Source of the DNA: Oceanospirillaceae bacterium UBA1126
GTDB taxonomy: Bacteria; Pseudomonadota; Gammaproteobacteria; Pseudomonadales; Balneatricaceae
Assembly (NCBI GenBank): GCA_002312935.1
Contig: DCAT01000017.1
Location: 1 to 7,349 of the forward strand
DNA length: 7,349 bases
Reading direction: 5' to 3'
Shown in pieces: positions 5,487 to 7,349 of this stretch (position 1 is the first letter of the stretch; each line of letters opens with the position of its first letter). The notes below the pieces were generated by a model. The model ran no database searches. It saw nothing but the letters and a program-made list of their open reading frames with translations, and had not been told where the DNA came from. Position numbers and translations under genes: made by a program.

Positions 5487-6503
5487 TTACTCTTGCACTG
5501 TAGTTTGTAGCAAAATTTGCTTCCAAATGGCAATGTCATCAATTAGGGTGGTTTCTCTGCGCACACCCCATGGACCAAACTCCACATGGCTTACGCCCAT
5601 CACATGAACGTCTGTGCCCGTGGGCGCACCGTAACGACCAAAACCTTCATGCTTACCCGTCAAAGACCAGCGAATTGCGCTACGTGGTCCCAGCATAGGA
5701 TCATGGCGGCCAATCTGATGTTCAATTTTAAAACTGGCATAAGGAAAAGCACTGCGTAAACCAATGAAAAATTCCTTTGCTGCACCAATACCGTGTGCCT
5801 CAACCCCACAAGGGTATGCTAAATGACACGCCCTGTCGTATTCATCTTCAATCACGCCAAACTCTGCCCGCATAATTTTTTGTAGGATTTCGGCATGTTT
5901 GTGACCCCACTCATTGTCGTTGCCTGCTCCAATATATGGCCCTACAACATCAGAATTGGGAGTTAGGGGAAAGGCTACATCGCCTGAGCTTATTAGTGCT
6001 TGCGCCGCAGCTTGGGTGGTTTGGCCTAACTGTGTGGCTATGGCGCCATTATCACGGATCAACCATTCGTCCCACACCCGATTGCCATGGCAAAAGGTGT
6101 CAGCAATGGTTCGAAAAGTAACCTTTATGCCAGTGGCTGGGCCAAACGCCCCACCCCTGTGGGTCGCTGTGGACACAATGCGATGTGAGGACAAAAAGCC
6201 TGCCTCATCATCACCACACCAAATAACATCTTCACCCAGTAATTGGCGATCTGGAAACTCAGTTAGCGTTGCCATGGTATTTGCTTTACCCACACCATTG
6301 CCCTGGCTGATGCCAGCGGGGGTTCGTACTAGCAAATCTTCACTATAATGCCAGTCAAGTGCAGCAATGTCTCGACCCTCCCAAATCTGCGCCGTGCATT
6401 TGAGGATGTAATCTGGCAGGCTTTTATACTTAGGGTCAAAATTTTTCATAGGGTCGCCATTTCGGTCATAAGAGTTACAGTTGAGGAGCCCATTATAATG
6501 CAC
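5487..6503 (-). CDS. Tandem SnoaL/NTF2-like domain protein
   Basis: A soluble 338-residue protein built from two NTF2-like (SnoaL, polyketide-cyclase-fold) domains, about residues 30-165 and 200-330. The first contains a helix LPDYILKCTAQIWEGRDI, then WHYSEDLLVRTP, EDVIWCGDDEAGFLSSHRI and VWDEWLIRDNGAIATQLG. The second follows GPYIGAGNDNEWG and contains EFFIGLRSAFPYASFKIEHQ, IRWSLTGKHEGFG and a closing VEFGPWGVRRETTLIDDIAI. SnoaL domains make a cone-shaped pocket for small molecules; some are isomerases or hydratases. No reaction can be named. Two starts are possible: a GTG at 6501-6503 with AGAGGG 4 bp upstream (used here), or an ATG at 6447-6449, which lacks a ribosome-binding site but matches where the family normally begins. 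The gene has no operon partner and its upstream region carries a perfect palindrome. Confidence 0.88.
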   Translation of the reverse strand: MHYNGLLNCNSYDRNGDPMKNFDPKYKSLPDYILKCTAQIWEGRDIAALDWHYSEDLLVRTPAGISQGNGVGKANTMATLTEFPDRQLLGEDVIWCGDDEAGFLSSHRIVSTATHRGGAFGPATGIKVTFRTIADTFCHGNRVWDEWLIRDNGAIATQLGQTTQAAAQALISSGDVAFPLTPNSDVVGPYIGAGNDNEWGHKHAEILQKIMRAEFGVIEDEYDRACHLAYPCGVEAHGIGAAKEFFIGLRSAFPYASFKIEHQIGRHDPMLGPRSAIRWSLTGKHEGFGRYGAPTGTDVHVMGVSHVEFGPWGVRRETTLIDDIAIWKQILLQTTVQE

Positions 6504-6551
6504 TTAGCCCTCTCAAAAACAGCCCATAGAAGACTCAGATTGTGCCGACTA

Positions 6552-6595
6552 TAAACGCTAAACATGTTTATGTTCCTAAGCTATGCATGCGTTTA
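6552..6595. promoter_or_regulatory. Nested palindromes upstream of the SnoaL gene, likely operator
   Basis: TAAACATGTTTA at 6559-6570 is a perfect 12-bp palindrome. It is bracketed by TAAACGC (6552-6558) and its reverse complement GCGTTTA (6589-6595). The palindrome lies 56-67 bp upstream of the GTG start of the SnoaL gene. A poor - strand promoter can be drawn here (TATAGT about 6553-6548 with a GGAACA-like -35), which would place the palindrome in the spacer, a usual repressor position. The regulator is unknown. Confidence 0.45.
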
Positions 6596-6641
6596 AAGGG
6601 TATTAAAGTAGGTGAATAGCTTCACCCACAAGGAGGATTTA

Positions 6642-6707
6642 ATGTTTAGTTTCCCTTTAGAATACTTTCGGCTAACCATATTCAGTTTATCTACTGTGAA
6701 CCGATGA
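6642..6707 (+). CDS. Hypothetical 21-residue ORF behind a strong ribosome-binding site
   Basis: AGGAGG at 6631-6636 lies 5 bp before an ATG at 6642, the strongest ribosome-binding site in the window. The frame reads MFSFPLEYFRLTIFSLSTVNR, then TGA at 6705-6707. A hairpin GGTGAA-TAGC-TTCACC (6611-6626) sits just upstream. The stop overlaps an ATG at 6704 that opens a 36-codon frame to 6814 (MMLRVIGGRTAKEIF...), an ATGA overlap typical of translational coupling. Neither peptide is recognised. The second lies antisense to the likely repressor pseudogene and may be only a shadow. It could be a leader peptide, a truncated gene start, or chance. Confidence 0.25.
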   Translation: MFSFPLEYFRLTIFSLSTVNR

Positions 6708-7145
6708 TGCTTCGCGTTATAGGTGGCCGCACTGCTAAGGAAATTTTTGGTAAACGCTGCCTACTGCAAGTGATAGCACAATCAACATTATTGAGCACAC
6801 ATTTTAGGCCTTAATTGCTTGGCAATTGCTTTCATTATAGTGCCAATACCGAGTGCAAGTGAGCCATTATCTGGAATAAAGCTGGCGATGCACTGTGCCA
6901 TTAACTCTTTCTCTTGCGTGTTAATAATATGTCGATTACCAAACAATAAATTTTCAGCACTAGGGAGTTGACCCACACCGCCATGATGCCTCCTGGCTAG
7001 ACCTAAATCACACAATTCGGTAATGTCGCGGCGAATAGTTTGTGCTGCCCTATCAAAGTGCAGCGACAGGGAAAAACTCTTTGCTACTTAATTGCGCCAA
7101 TATTAATTCTTGTCTAACGTTTAATTTCAAATGCGCGATGCTCAT
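6691..7145 (-). pseudogene. glpR: Decayed DeoR/GlpR-family transcriptional repressor
   Basis: The - strand begins at an ATG (7143-7145) with MSIAHLKLNVRQELILAQLS, the usual start of the winged HTH, and stops at 7053-7055. One base off, the frame continues SLHFDRAAQTIRRDITELCD and LGLARRHHGGVGQLPSAENL, then EKELMAQCIASFIPDNGSLA, to a TAA at 6788-6790. T-I-R-R-D and R-R-H-H-G-G are signatures of the DeoR family and especially of GlpR. The break lies at TTTTTCCC (7076-7069), where a homopolymer slip is likely. Past 6790 another frame gives NNVDCAIT and then ISLA and IIGS, ending at 6691; these fall where GlpR has its TNNLNVA, LAGG and IIGEA segments, so the remnant probably reaches 6691. The remaining C-terminal third is lost. 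The firm part is 6788-7145; the extension is inference. The gene lies 36 bp downstream of the phosphodiesterase gene. Confidence 0.8.
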
Positions 7146-7181
7146 TTATAAATTGTAGTTATGAAATTAAGGTGTTGGTTC

Positions 7182-7349
7182 TTAATCGTGATTATATCTT
7201 TGTGGATAATCAGTGATTATCGCATCCACGCCCCAATCCCAGTGTGCTCTTACTAATTCAGGATCATTTGGGGTATAGCAATAAACCTCATAGCCTGCAG
7301 CTTTTATGGCTTCTACTTGCACTTTTTGCAATGATTTGTAGTTACAATG
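7182..7349 (-). CDS. Glycerophosphodiester phosphodiesterase, C-terminal end (partial)
   Basis: The frame is open from the window edge to a TAA at 7182-7184 and gives the last 55 residues. The segment AIKAAGYEVYCYTPNDPELV followed by WGVDAIITDYPQR is the typical end of the GDPD TIM barrel: the V-Y-x-Y-T-x-N strand, then the helix, then G-V-D-x-I-I-T-D-x-P at the mouth of the barrel. These enzymes hydrolyse glycerophosphodiesters to sn-glycerol 3-phosphate and an alcohol. The catalytic His residues and metal ligands of the N-terminal half are outside the window, so activity and location (cytoplasmic UgpQ-like or periplasmic GlpQ-like) cannot be judged. The GlpR-like remnant just downstream on the same strand fits a glycerol-phosphate locus. 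Confidence 0.9.
   Translation of the reverse strand, partial: HCNYKSLQKVQVEAIKAAGYEVYCYTPNDPELVRAHWDWGVDAIITDYPQRYNHD

Noticed and set aside
5914..6348. 144-codon open frame on the + strand over the SnoaL gene
   Set aside because: Antisense shadow of a well-supported gene, no ribosome-binding site or motif.

Overview
The window looks like a stretch of a marine gammaproteobacterial chromosome (moderate GC, roughly 43-45 % by eye; the family mix recalls Alteromonadales or relatives). The organism is an inference from gene content and cannot be fixed from the sequence alone. Nothing here amounts to a clear new multi-gene system. The window is two fragments of conserved loci flanking a run of small, unrelated accessory genes with unusually roomy, inverted-repeat-rich intergenic regions.

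Left edge (1-731): the last 28 codons of a receiver domain, most likely the tail of a hybrid sensor histidine kinase on +, converge on and overlap by 12 bp a NarL/LuxR-type response regulator on -. The regulator resembles the ErdR/CrbR group that controls acetyl-CoA synthetase and alcohol/acetate use with the hybrid kinase MxtR/CrbS, so these are probably a cognate pair.

Middle (732-6503): a 657-bp gene-free stretch, then a secreted DUF4864 protein (+), an EamA/DMT-family permease (+), a single-domain cupin (-), a second unrelated EamA/DMT permease (-), a 55-residue DUF2256 zinc-ribbon-like protein (+) and a protein of two tandem SnoaL/NTF2-like domains (-). No shared pathway is evident. Neighbours are mostly convergent or divergent with long spacers, so each gene is probably its own transcription unit.

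Right edge (6504-7349): a decayed DeoR/GlpR-family repressor gene (-), with at least one frameshift in the helix-turn-helix region and another further on, lies just downstream of the C-terminal end of a glycerophosphodiester phosphodiesterase (-). That pairing suggests a former glycerol/glycerophosphodiester locus that has lost its local repressor. The spacer between the pseudogene and the SnoaL gene carries a perfect 12-bp palindrome and a short + strand ORF behind a very strong ribosome-binding site.

No tRNA, rRNA, insertion sequence, integrase, CRISPR array or replication origin was seen.
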